Made by a program: the position numbers and the translations under genes | Notes under the pieces: model-generated | The model's input: only the letters and a program-made list of their open reading frames with translations | Database searches by the model: none | What the model was told of the DNA's origin: nothing | In this document: in pieces, positions 51,790-63,368 of the stretch | Position numbering within the stretch: position 1 is the stretch's first letter | Layout of the letters: each line of letters starts with the position of its first letter | Assembly: GCA_003993805.1 (NCBI GenBank) | Contig: RSEF01000004.1 | Span: 11,382,789-11,446,788 of the forward strand | DNA length: 64,000 nt | Source of the DNA: Himantopus leucocephalus | Taxonomy: Eukaryota > Chordata > Aves > Charadriiformes > Recurvirostridae | Direction: 5' to 3'

Positions 51790-51863
51790 GGACTGACTTC
51801 AACAGGATTACTCAGATGTTTACAGTTACCCATGGGTTTGAGCAGGTTTTTTAGATCCAGGGC
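51790..51863 (+). repeat. Decayed sauropsid repeat arm
   Basis: 'gactgacttcaacaggatta', 'ctcagatgtttacagtta' and 'ttttagatccagggc' follow, in order and spacing, a common turtle/crocodilian/bird repeat recalled as 'gacttcaatgggattactca...gcttaaagttaagca...gctggatcggggc'. Multiple substitutions indicate great age. Confidence 0.6.
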
Positions 51864-53997
51864 TATACGGCATTAGGCCACAGAGCCGCATGTGCATCAC
51901 ATTAACAAATGGCTACGCAAATGGGGTGCGATCCGATACCGGTATCTTGAACTTGAAAATTGTAACCAGTAACACTGCAATAATGTCTGTGTATTACTTA
52001 TGCCGTCAAATATATTTTTTTGTTCTTGTTGAAACATTTCTGAAACATTAAAGAACGCCTTGGGAGGAGCACAGGCATATATAATTTTATATAGTTTGTA
52101 TAAAGTGAAAATTCTAAACCAAAAATATAAGCGAAACATTTATTATTTTTTAGTTGCACAACAAATAATTTCAGATTATTCTATATTTTTTCCCTGAAAT
52201 GACCACTGGCCACAACTCTCAGTCAGAGATTTTGTTGGACGTGGCCCAGAGTTCATTTACTCACCTCAAAGCAAATGCCTCCTGAAAATACATCAAATTG
52301 CAAATATGCTAAACCCCAAATTTTGCTGTAATTGCATGTGCCAGCGCTAAGTCCTACATCAATAAGAAACCCCACTGATGTCAGCATGACTTGTGACAAC
52401 ACAAGATTTCCCTCCCCTCAGTACGGCTATAAAACTGGATCCTTGGTGAGTATATTTGAATTATGTGGATTATATATGATTAAACAGATTTGGATTAAAT
52501 CACAGCAATGGGCTGTCTTATCAAGAAAACACTGTCAGGACCACACTGACGTACAGTAATCAAGGTGACCTTACAGACTTATTACAACTCTGATCAACTT
52601 CAGCGGATGAGGATTTTTTTCACTCTGCGAAGATCAGGCTGCAAGATGTAAGGAGTTAAAATGCTGCTTTCCTGATGAATAGTTTTCATGCCTTAAAATT
52701 ATGATTCAGGCAACAAAGAGCAATTTTTCTTGCAGGGGAAGCCAATCTCAGCTAAACTCCTTGAGCCCTGTTTCATTCATCAGGATGGAAAATACGGCTG
52801 GCTGTGCCTTGTCCGAGCACGCAAGAAAATCCAAATAAAGGAGAACAACATCTGAATAAAGAAATCCACCAAAATCCCACCCAGTCCAAGTTTGCCCTTC
52901 ATTATATCACTGCATTATCTCAGCTAATTTTTTTAAAGTATGCTCTGAATATTGCCATGAAACCTTGCTTTTTCTTACTGCCGTTAGTCTCCATTTAAGC
53001 AATAAATTCTTGCATAAATGTGCAGTAGGGTTAACCGTAAACAACAGAAAAAAAAAATTCTTCCTCAGCTGAGTAGCGAGGATACAGCTGAGAAAATAAT
53101 TTGGTGACACAATTCCACAGTCTCCTCCAGCTAACCAGAGCTAACTGTTAACTCCAAAAGCCTCAGACCATTCCCAGGCTGCTGCTCCAGTGGAAGGGCT
53201 TTAACAGCTCAGGAGCGTGTGCCTTGGGGATGCTGATACACATCTTCATATTTAACATGGGTAACGTTTGGCAACCATCGCTACAGGGGTCATTCTGAGG
53301 GTAGGGAGGAAAAAGACCTAGCGGATATAAAAAGGCAAAAAAAGACCCAGGCTGCCAAAGTCTGGGGGTTTGGCAAAGTAACAGAGATAAACCGATCAGC
53401 AGCACAGCTTTCCTGCACCCAGGCTTTCAGACTGCCGCGCAGAACCCTGCGCCTCTCTCCTTCGGATTCAGCAGCACAGAGATTCCTGGAGCCATGTATA
53501 ATGTTGAAGAGAAAGAGGGAGAAAAAGGGAAAGTTACAGTAACAGGAGTACTTTCCTGAAGTTTACTGCTAGTTATACATCAGCTCAAAAAGATTTTTTA
53601 GCTCAAGATACCGTATAAAAGTTTCCAAAGGCTTGCTGGGGGTGGAAAGCTCTTATATAATCTATTAACACTTCAAATAGTTTGTGCTGCATTAGATCTT
53701 ATACGGACACATGTAGTAAACAGCATGCTCTGAACCTCTGGATTCACATCTGCATTGAAGGACCTGTGTTATGCAGTCAAGTTGTGGTGAAGCCATAGGT
53801 CTGGAAACTTCCTCCCCTTTAGCATCCATCCTCTAAACGAGTCCCCCACCCCGTCCTCTCCTCCACTAAGGACATTTTTAGTAAGATTGCTGCGCAGCTA
53901 ATTACATTACCATGGCATCCAAGTACCACACAGTCACGAGACCTACTTCTTTTAACAGCCCTTGGGTTTGTAGAGAGGAGGTAACAGGGAAACATCC
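51864..53997. other. Non-coding DNA, no gene seen
   Basis: AT-rich. A short purine run lies at about 53502-53532. No gene or known repeat is supported. Confidence 0.65.
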
Positions 53998-54080
53998 TTA
54001 CGTTTGGAGAGCTGAGGCGCAAGGTCAAGTCGTTTGTCCAGCATCACTGCAGAAGATGCACCGGGCAGGAAATTGCGCAG
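53998..54080 (+). repeat. MIR/L2-like tail fragment
   Basis: 'ggagagctgaggcgcaaggt', 'caagtcgtttgtccagcatc' and 'gggcaggaaattg' match in order the tail recalled as 'ggaaactgaggcacagag...gtgacttgcccaaggtcac...gagcaggaaattgaa'. This is the clearest of the retroposon-tail fragments in the window. Confidence 0.6.
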
Positions 54081-56439
54081 TGTGGAGTAGCTGCCAGACC
54101 AGACTAGGTGCCAAAGCAGGTGCACGGCCACCTACCTAACCAACCACCATGCCCTCAGAGTCGCTCTCAGGAGACAGTGCTGGGACTCCAAAAGGAAACT
54201 TTGAACAAATAGAGCACAATACCTGCTCGCCACCTGCACCCTGCAGCCTCCAGCTACGCCATCAGACCTCGCAGTAGCACCAGGCCGACCTGATGGCCCC
54301 AGGGCCTTGCCAGATTCCCAGAGTCCTTCCTTGTGGGATCCCGGTGCCTTCTCCCGCAAAGGCAAATGAGATGTTTGGGCAGCCCGCTCCCAGGCAGAGC
54401 TTGCCCTGCAGGTGGGAGCCACGCAGATGCCCATGCTGAGCACCACAGCCCGTGTGTCCATTTGCTCTGCAACAAATGAATTTCTGTGGCAAACATCAGA
54501 GAACCTGCGTTTTTGACAGGGCCAGCTTCACCGGTTCTCTTGTCCGGTCATGGGGCTGGAGTTGCACTGCGTGTTATTCAGATGGTGTTCCTTGACCATG
54601 AGCTTCCTATACACGATGGCCTGAAATGAGCTACCACCTGCGCGCATTTCCCATGTGTCCCATTTCCCTAACTCACATGGCCTTGCCTGAAACTTGACTT
54701 GTCTGAGACAGCTACTCTGATCCCTTTCAGCTCTTCAAGAGCACAGAGCACTAACTTGCAGAGCTATTTTCTCCATGCAGGACAGAATTACTCTTTATTT
54801 CTAATTCCTCTCACCGCGTTCTCTGATCCGTTTCCCCCTGCTTCCTCTAACAGACTCTCCAGTCATGTCTGTGCCACTGGCAGAGTTTGGTCAGACTTGC
54901 TGCAGCCTGTTGTCTATTTGCCGATTACAGCTATTAGGTCAGTTGAAACCTTGAAGAGTTGTGTGTTATTTTTGGTGTTGCCATCTTCCACTGCTCTGAC
55001 GCTAAAATGTTTCTTCTTATATACTTGCACAGCATTTTCACCAGATAATTATTAAAAAGCAACAACAAAAGTTGGAGTGGAGGGCTTAAGCCCCACTTGT
55101 GGAAGGCACGACCTGCCCGGTCCCACCTCCAACCACACCACCAGCTCAACAAGCTTTATGAAGGAGACAGGCTCACCCACGGCAGTTTGACAGGCTCTTA
55201 ATTTATGCAATTAACATGAACTCACAGTACCGCTTTCTGAACCTGTCAGCCAGCTGAACTAAGACAACCAGCTGAACACTAAGATATATTCTGCCACTGA
55301 ACTACGTTGGTGTATAAAGCTGAGGTCTGTTGAAATTGAGCGTGGACTTCAAATACCCAGGAGCTACGGACTTTGGTGAAAGATGTAACCCGCTGGAGAG
55401 CTCATTTCTATGACAGAACTTATTCAAATCTTCGCCAAAAAATCCTGGACATCATGTTATTGGTCTGCTCTAGGTTACTCAACATGCAATACTTGCAGCA
55501 GCAGACAGATTAATTAATGTGGATAACAGAAACAGTGTCAAATAATCATTAAAGAGAGCGCTGAAACCACAAAGGACTACACTTTACCTATGGCACAGCA
55601 GTATTTTTTTTAAGTGTCCGGTTCCTTTTCAACAGTATTTTCAGAGGAATAGCAGTCAGACAGATACAGCCATGGAGAGTCAGTGGTGGAGAGAGACAGA
55701 GAGTAAAGAAAACCCTACTCCTGACGATCAGCATCTACACCTTAAGCTGCAGAAAAAACAGCTGCCTAGCCGGTCATTAGAGACGGGATTTGCCAAACAT
55801 GTTCCCTGGTGCTCTGTTATGCAAGGTAGTACTCTGTGTATTCTCTCCTTCCGCAGAGATGTAGTCTAAAAGCATTTGTATTTAGTCCTCCTCCCATCCC
55901 CCTAAATCTTCTCCACAAAGGACGCCGTCACCACCAAAGCTCTGCAACAAGGATCGTTTATATATCTGACAACCTTTAAACCCCCAAAGAAAGGGAAAGG
56001 GAAGCAGTAAAGCTCTCTGAAGAGCTCTTTGGTGGAACAAGCAGAATTATGAGCAGCAGGAGAAATATGAGTAATTAAGACAACAGTATATCTGTATCTT
56101 ACAGCTGACAGAGTGAAGCTGCAAGTTAGCTCTAGGCAAGGTGTTAGCAGAGGGAAGAACTGAGCAGACTGTTTCTAATGTTCCTGTTGAAAAGCCAGCC
56201 CAGGAAAAAGGCTAAAGGGACAATTTCATTAAAAAGAAGGAAGTAGGTTGGCTTAAGAGAGCAGTTAGATGCAGACTTGTAACATTAAAGGAACAGGTCA
56301 ACAGCTATCTGTAACAAGACAAGCAATCGTTTGGGGAGTCAGCCAACTCTTGCTGTTCTTAAAAGAAAACGCTCTTAAATAATCTGTTGGTGGGTTATAC
56401 AGAAAATTAAAGCTGCAGAATTGCACCGCAGCACTAGCA
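54081..56439. other. Non-coding DNA, no gene seen
   Basis: Moderately GC-rich at 54130-54480, where overlapping minus frames (109, 80 and 76 codons) compete with one another. A 118-codon plus frame (54699-55055) has no domain. Nothing else recognised. Confidence 0.6.
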
Positions 56440-57480
56440 CTAGGGTGGCTCGAGGCTGCAGGAGAGCAAAGGAGAGCAAGCCGTGACTTTTCCCAATGAG
56501 CTGCCCAAAGCAGCAGCTGGTTTTGGGCAGTCAGCGTTCACCCAGAGCCGGCGTGGTGGCCAGGACACGGTGTTGGCTCCTGCCCGTGATCCAACCGGCA
56601 CATTCCCACGCCAGCCGAGGCGCAAGGACCTGAGCCGACAGGGCTGTGCCGCCCGGGTGCCGTCGGGGCTGTAGCAGCTGCGTGGAGGGGCCGGATCCTC
56701 TCCCACGCCGCAGCGTCTCTGACAAGTGCATAAACTCGATTTCACTCCTTCCTCCGGCCCCGGCACTCGGCATGCTCCAGCGATTCCCCAGCTGGCAGGA
56801 CAGCCCTTTGTGGCTACAGCAGCATGGTTTATAGCAGCCCTGAGGCTGTGTTTTCCATCTAGTATATATAAAGTGAATTAGTGGAAAATTTGAGCTTACA
56901 CAAATCACAGAGCCAGCGCACAGTTTGTCATGGCCAGGGCAGCCTTTTCTCAGGGCAGGAGCAGCAGTAAGGAGGTGCGGTAAAGAAACCGCGGGCTGCG
57001 TCCGTGGTTCCTGCTTTACAGCTGGGTGTAGAGCCGGGAAGGGAAGCGCTGTTAGACGAGAGGGGAAAAAAAAAGACCAAGAGAAGCTCCCATATCTACA
57101 TAGATCGAATGTATGGCCGACGTAGTCACCTGGGGCTTGCAGCCAAAAAGATCGATGCATGGATATTCAGAAAGAGCAGCCTTCCTCCCTCGCCTCCCAG
57201 GCTCCATCTGTGTGAAGGAGGAGATGGGAATTACACAGAGTGCAATATTTGCACTAGAGAAATGGCAGAGGGGTTGCTCCAAATTTACATTATTGTAAAC
57301 AAGAGCAGCATTTGTCCAAATGATAAGAGTCGTAGCAAAGGCAGAGCCAGAGGGCACCAGACGAGGGTCACCAGCTGCAACTGCTGTTGCCACCCAAGAA
57401 GAGGAGCTACATGTCCGCAGCAGGGGTGGAAGGATGGGGTACAGGGGAGATTGGGAGGTGCCAAAATCTCTCGCTATAAT
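56440..57480. other. CpG-rich, GC-rich patch with long antisense frames
   Basis: About two dozen CpGs occur in 56500-56790 by hand count, dense for an otherwise CpG-poor window. Low stop frequency gives the window's longest frame, 209 codons minus (56531-57160), opposed by a 160-codon plus frame (57004-57486). Neither shows a domain, signal peptide or repeat. An unmethylated island or promoter is possible; no TATA box or clear start signal was identified. Confidence 0.5.
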
Positions 57481-58566
57481 TTTTAAGTGATTGCCCCAGC
57501 ATGCCTCTCACCACATCTCGTACAACCGACTTCCTAGCCACGCTCTGAGCAAATGCCCCAGCAGCTACCCCTTCCTGCTATGCCTTCCTTTATTTGCACC
57601 TACAAGTCCCAGCCCTTCTCAAGCATTTGTGTGGCCCCATCAACAGCGACAGCAGTAATTTACCTGAAAAATACACCTGGAATACACGCTTTACATTGAA
57701 GCCCAGCACAGGCCTTCCCTATCTCTTTCTGCTTTCCTGCTTTCTCAGCCAGCGCCACAGTGAGCGATGGATCGTGCCATTCCTGACCACTCCGCCACTT
57801 TTTTGGTGTAGAGCGTGAAGCAAAGGGTCCTCTTGCTACAGACTCTTCTCTGCCATTTTCTCTACTATAAAGAAGTGCGTGTGCCTACGCGAGGTGCCTG
57901 CATTGCGCTTTCCTGCACAAGACCGAGGGGAAGCCTGCTTTCTGCATATTTCAAATCACAAACTCTAATGGCTCCTTAAAATACACACTTATATTCAGCC
58001 CATAAATCAAAACAGATAGTCAAATCCTGCTTACAGGTCTGAATCCTTCTTACACTCTCGTATAGCTCCATTATGTACCTAAGGTGTCACACTGCCTGGA
58101 AATTTCTGGCTCCAGCTTCAGCCACATCCTAGCACTGATTGAGAGCACCAGAGTGTGTAGCCCTTAAAACCTCAAAAATTTCTCACTTTCCTGAGCACTA
58201 AAATGCGTCTAAAATTAGGAAAAATGGCCTCCTGTCAATCTGTTGACTTGCCAATGAGTTTATTTACTCACTTGTCCCGCAGACCAATTGTTTCACGGAA
58301 ATGCAAAAATGTTTAATATTGCACTGCAACGCCAGGCGGAGCTACCTGAGCCTCACCCCTGTGCCAAGCAAAGACAATCGCAAGGCTGAAACCGCTCATC
58401 AGCTGCTTTTCGTAAGAAGGTGCGCATCTTTACAATTCTTTGTGATACATATCGTTAGAAAGCGAGCTCAGAATTTCATATTATTATCATATTATAGACG
58501 GCATGCCTTTGATAAAGGGTCAAAGATCAGGAAGACAAGAAAAATAAGGAAATAAACCCCAGCAAC
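57481..58566. other. Non-coding DNA, no gene seen
   Basis: Contains a stretch at about 58015-58090 with 'cttacactctcgtatagctc', faintly like an old sauropsid repeat. No gene is supported. Confidence 0.6.
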
Positions 58567-58644
58567 GGTCAGATCTTTAGCTGGCATAATTGGACACCGA
58601 AGTCCACGGAATTGTGTCCATTAGCAGGAGTGGGTGATCTGACC
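58567..58644. repeat. Small palindromic MITE-like element with 9-base terminal inverted repeats
   Basis: A 78-base element begins 'ggtcagatc' (58567-58575) and ends 'gatctgacc' (58636-58644), a perfect inverted repeat. The interior continues as a looser palindrome ('ctggcataattggacac' against 'gtgtccattagcagg'). The ends match a reptile/bird palindrome recalled as 'ggtcagatcctcagctggtg'. No clear target-site duplication is visible. Confidence 0.65.
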
Positions 58645-60319
58645 CACATGCTTACCACTTTCAAGTATAAAGATTAAAACAACACGCCTAACCGCAGAAA
58701 TGGGTTATATCACATTTCAGAGAGGCTTGGGTTGCCTAAAATTCTGGAGAAATTTTCAGCCTGCCATCATAAAGACTTCAAGGCTGTTTACCCAAAGTTC
58801 TCAAAAGCTCCTTCTAAAAAAGGATGATGAACAACCATGTTCAGCAACACAGATTTTTAATGTAATCTGTTTATAGTTTTAGAACAATTTCCAGAATAGA
58901 ATATTTTTTAAATGTCCTGAGCCTTTAGCATTCTCACTTTGATCATCTCCCATCACGTTATGGTTCAGAACAGAACGTGATGGAGCCAGGCTAACGAATC
59001 TGCCAGAAATGACATCAGAAAGCCAATTGACCTGAAAAAAAAAGTGCTCTATTTGAGCAGCATGCTCTTCTTGAACATTTTCCTTTTTATTTTTTTATAC
59101 ATTTTAATTAATGTTTTACTTTCACGGGATTTATTTTGCTTGCACGAAATCTCAGAGCTTGTTCTCAGAAAAAACTCGTATTGAAAACAAAAGGAGCCTT
59201 ATTTGACCAAGGGAAGACGGTAGGAGGTCCTCAGATAACAATAGCTAACAATTCTTTTTGGGGCTGAACAGTTCAAATAATGAACACTTTCTTAGGAGGT
59301 TAACTTTAAATAATAATTGTGGATCTTGTAGCCTGTGGAAGGGAGAGATTGGTCTTTGACAGAGTTTATATTACTAACCTGATGCGAGCAGACAGCTGCA
59401 AAAATGAAGTGATATCAGTGATAAAAATATTCTTTCTACATTTAGGCAGGAGGAATGGCATAGTAGCACAGGGCAAACCCCACTGGCCTCCATGCGTGCA
59501 AGCAGTCCTTGCACGGGAAGACGGGGACTGACTGACGTGGCACTACTGATCAGTAGACGTACCCACGTAGTGTGGATTTACTTTATATATTTTTTAACAC
59601 TTCACATTAAATTTCACATATACAGCTTGCATTCCTTTTAAAAACTTTATCTACACAATGGCATTTATTGCCCTTTTAATTCAAGCCATGTTAGAACGGG
59701 CAAATAACTTGGTTAAAACAAATGTGGTAATGATAGCCCCCCTCCCCCTCTATCTGATGTAGAAATAGATAATTTCTAGCACTAAAAGTGATTAAATTTG
59801 GTGCATTTCCAACTTGTATTTTAACAATGCATTACCTCCTGAATTGCTGCATAAATATTAATAGACAGCCTGATATGGAACTTTTGCCCGTAATGCCCTT
59901 GGAGAACCATAATCACGGCGAGCGGCGCAAAAGAGATGAGAGAGCGCAGGGAAGATGGTGGCTCTATCCCCCAGCTTCACAGAGCTACCCTAGGTCAGGC
60001 ACTTTCCATGCGGTAGCGCAGATGAGCAATATCTCAAAGCCTAGACTTTGCCTAGTAGGAGATGAAAATCCTGTAGACATTAATCTGCCTGGTACTCATC
60101 TGAAATACAATGCAAAAAATTTCCTTTGATACCAAGAAGAGCTACACTGATTTTTCTCCAAATTAGCCAGACTTAATTTTTGACGTAGCGTACTTTTGAA
60201 TTTCATCTGCAGATGTTTACTGTTCTAATCACCTCCACAACGATTATATGGCATTTATCTACCTGAATTTCATCCCTCCAACACAATCTCATGAAAAGCC
60301 ACGAATGCTCTGGCTACCA
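58645..60319. other. AT-rich non-coding DNA, no gene seen
   Basis: A 113-codon plus frame at 59788-60129 is unrecognised. No repeat identified. Confidence 0.65.
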
Positions 60320-60432
60320 TTTAAAAGAAGCCAAGTGCCTACAGACCCCCTGAAGTCATGCTCAGCTTCTTGAAAATTGGCCAAGTATTTATATCCCTAA
60401 ATATGGGCTTTGGGGGCTGAAATTCAGGATAC
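60320..60432 (+). repeat. Decayed sauropsid interspersed repeat
   Basis: In order: 'agaagccaagtgcctacaga', 'cccctgaagtcatg', 'cttgaaaattggccaagtat' and 'ccctaaatatgggctttggg'. This matches a reptile/bird repeat recalled as 'aagtgcctaaa...tgaagtcaatgg...tgaaaatctggcc...gcctaaatatggatttagg'. Several consecutive blocks in the right order make chance unlikely. Confidence 0.65.
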
Positions 60433-61489
60433 CCTTTTGGAAAACCTTTTTGGACAGCCTTTCTGGTCCGCCATAAACCACTTTTCTGCTTTCTGAGAAG
60501 ACGACGCTATTGATTTTTTTCACGCTAATGCAAGAACCTTGCTTGAAACCTCAAAATACTGGCAGTAAAAAGTGCAAGGAGAAAATATTTCTGTTGGACA
60601 CCACCTATTGCACAGCTGTATTTTGGACACCGGTGGACTATGCTAAGGGTTAAGTTAATTTAACTTTTGCCAAGTTAGAAAACTATGAAAGTTTAATCAC
60701 AAACGAACTCCAGTGGGCAGTTTGGTAGCTCACAGATGAATGTTCTCATTTTTATTCTTTATAGGCAGTGCTCAAATCATCATAAACCATATTTAAGGAG
60801 GGAGAGATTTCACGAGGGGAGGGAGCTGTTTTATATGATAGAATAAGAGAAAAAGGCAACTTACTATTTTAAAATTTAAATCCAACAAAATTACCAGAAA
60901 TGCTGCTGGAAACAGAACGCCGAGAATTCATTATTTTGTTTCAAAGTTAGTTTATCATAAATCTGCCCTCTGACACGTAATAACTAGTAACGTTTCGAAG
61001 GTTATTTGATAGTAAGTTCAACAGTGTAGGTGACTGAACATGTGAGCTGCATGATAATGAGTCCCAGGGGAAATCAGGCTTTAGGATGCAGGGTGAAGCA
61101 TCCCTAGGCTTGTATTCAAATGGAAAAAACATATTCAAAAGTTTATTGTTTATCTCCTAAGAACATCAAATAATACACAGGCCTTCGAATCAAACGTATA
61201 AAGCATGCTAGAGAACTATTTGCTGGGGGAAAAATGCCTGATTTGATCCAAATTCAAAAAAAACCCTAATAGCTTGTACACTGAAACGCACAGAGTGATT
61301 CTGATATAAAAAGTGGGGGGGAGTATTTCGGTGTGTTCTTTTGCAGAACTAAAAGGCACAGCAAGTCAATTTGCTCTTGCATCAGACTCTAGAAAGAGGA
61401 GCTAGAGAGCGTTAAAACTAGCTGTTTTCAAATCCTCTGCATTTCAGTACAATGGGGTTCTTTAAGTGTGACAAATACAAATTGCGCTA
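60433..61489. other. AT-rich non-coding DNA, no gene seen
   Basis: Short frames only. A gggggggag run lies near 61316. No repeat family recognised. Confidence 0.65.
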
Positions 61490-61610
61490 CTCATCCTGAA
61501 TTTCATTTCCAAAGTACCTTGGCTGTAATTGATTAATTCATAGTGTACAAACTAATTTAAAGCCAATAATGAGAGCAAAAGATTTTATTTTTCAGCAAGG
61601 AGGTGTGGTA
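61490..61610. promoter_or_regulatory. Candidate conserved non-coding element
   Basis: 'ggctgtaattgattaattca' followed by 'actaatttaaagccaataat' gives several TAAT cores and a CCAAT within 60 bases. It lies directly upstream, in plus coordinates, of the CpG-rich segment. Conservation was not testable here. Confidence 0.2.
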
Positions 61611-61676
61611 CATACACCCCACTTCAGCAGTATAATAGAGCCCCACCTCTCAGCTCGTTAAGCTCTTAAATAGCGA

Positions 61677-61722
61677 GTCTGATGCTGCCCTTGCTGAAGT
61701 CAATGGCAGTTTTGTCATTAGC
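61677..61722 (+). repeat. Decayed sauropsid palindrome arm
   Basis: 'gtctgatgctgcccttgctg' followed by 'aagtcaatggcagttttgtc' matches the arm recalled as 'cctgatcctgcccccattgaagtcaatggcagttttgcc'. The central 'tgaagtcaatggcagttttg' is preserved exactly. Confidence 0.6.
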
Positions 61723-61779
61723 TGTGCCGGAAAAGCACGTAAGACAGAACTTTTTTACATATAAACTCTCTGTATCGCA

Positions 61780-62040
61780 AATGCCGAGGGCAGCAGCGTG
61801 CCGAGCCCGCAACAACCCAGCCGCTGGCACCCTGCCACCCCCACCGCGGAGCAGAGACGGAGGGGATGGGACGGGACGGGAGCACCCACAGCGTGCCCCC
61901 CGCACCGGCTCGCTCACCTGCCCCTGCCTTCCCCGGGCACGGCCCTTCCGCAGCCGCAGTGCTGCTGCCCTTCTCCAGCCGAGGCCTGTTCCTGTACGGG
62001 GAGAAGTTGGCGGAAGGAGGCATTGCGTTTAAGGATTGTG
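61780..62040 (-). promoter_or_regulatory. Small CpG-island-like segment, possible minus-strand promoter/first exon
   Basis: About 22 CpGs in roughly 255 bases (hand count) at about 70% GC by eye, with sharp edges into AT-rich DNA. It carries a plus-strand G-quadruplex motif (61862-61880). On the minus strand a strong donor-like site reads CAG (61920-61918) then GTGAGCG from 61917. A minus-strand ATG at 62023 has G at -3 and an open frame of about 35 codons up to that donor. No TATA box is evident. This could be a short CpG-island promoter with a first exon transcribed leftwards, or a GC-rich patch with a chance donor. The peptide is not recognised. Confidence 0.35.
61862..61880 (+). other. 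G-quadruplex motif on the plus strand
   Basis: 'ggggatgggacgggacggg' has four G runs with three two-base loops. It lies inside the CpG-rich segment, a typical setting for promoter quadruplexes. Confidence 0.85.
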
Positions 62041-63312
62041 GTTGAGTTTGGATAGATCATGGAGAACTCCACTGCCAAATTTCCATCTTAAGAGAAACAT
62101 CTCAGCTGTTGAAAGTGATCAAACATACCTGTTTGAAGCATACCTGTCAGGCACACCAGTTTCCTTCTTTTAACACAGTTACGTAGTCCCCTCTGTATCA
62201 AGAGGTTGTTATTTCATAATGCAGTTTGGACATTGAGAACAAAATTAGACTTTACTTTCGAGGTATCATTCAATAACCAAAATCCATTTTCCGTACATAT
62301 TTTTAAGTTGTCCTCCTTTTTTAAGTCATTACTTAAATTGTTACATACGCTATACTTCAGCGGTGGAAAGTTCTGCAGCATGTATCTTACTTAACATCAC
62401 TGTATCAATACTAACTCTTAATATTATGATGGCTTTCTTCAGAAAGGTAACTGACAGAGATTTACTGACACACCACCAATCCTAATTATCCTTAAAACTC
62501 TGAATTATATATTGACAAAAATCAGAGGTTGAAATGCTCTTATCTAGACAAGCTCTAAAATAGCCAATGAATGTTTGTTTATTTGCTTACTATATTAGTA
62601 TATATATCCAAGACAGCCATCTGCCATACCTTAACTTTGGGAAAATAACAGCATTTAAATATGCACTAAATGCAAAGATAAATAAAAACAAGCAAACAGG
62701 CAATAATGCTGTCTAAAATGCTTTTTACTATTCTTAATGAGGAATTACTACATAGAAGACGATTGAACCCAAAAACTAGCACAATCTCAAAGAAAATATA
62801 TTTCGAAGAGATGGCAAACTTTCCTGATTCATTCCTTGAAATATTACGTTAACCACTGTTCAATGTTTTTGAATGTTTCCACATCTAAGGTGTAAAATTA
62901 GAGCTACATCAGAATACGAAAGATATGAAAAATGGCCACAGAGCTATTGATACAAATATATTAAATAAGAATTGTCTAAAACAGATCGGTCTTGAACTTC
63001 TATTATTATTCCAGAAAAGAGTTAAAAATGTACGTTACTAGGCGAAGTTAGGTCTGCCCAGTGCTGTGATATTAAAGCCTGCATAAATCAGTGCGCTCAT
63101 TTTCCTATCAAGCATAAAGCTCCCGGCTGCCGGTTATCGGAGGTATTCGCAGATCCACACCGAGCGCCTCTGCTCGGAGTCCTTCCTCTGTGTGGTCTTT
63201 CAGAACTGTCGTTATCAGCTTTCTGTTTATTATTGTGCTCAGTTTAAAGGGAATTTGCCAAGTGATCCCTGGACTCCAATCTTTAGGCCTGTTGTCAGGA
63301 CAAATTAATTTC
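62041..63312. other. AT-rich non-coding DNA, no gene seen
   Basis: No long frame, repeat or island recognised. Confidence 0.65.
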
Positions 63313-63368
63313 TGTGGAAACCCACTGTGCCTCAGATACCATCTAGGAAATGTAGGATTAATGGAGTC
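63313..63368 (+). repeat. MIR/L2-like fragment
   Basis: 'cccactgtgcctcagatacc' followed by 'atctaggaaatgtaggatta' follows the recalled L2/MIR-type order 'ctctgtgcctcagtttcccatctgtaaaatggggatta'. It lies within a 113-codon frame (63190-63531, plus), which helps explain that frame as non-genic. Confidence 0.5.

Noticed and set aside
56531..57160. 209-codon minus-strand open frame
   Set aside because: Lies in the CpG-rich patch, overlaps a 160-codon plus frame, and shows no domain or repeat structure. GC-rich composition explains the lack of stops.
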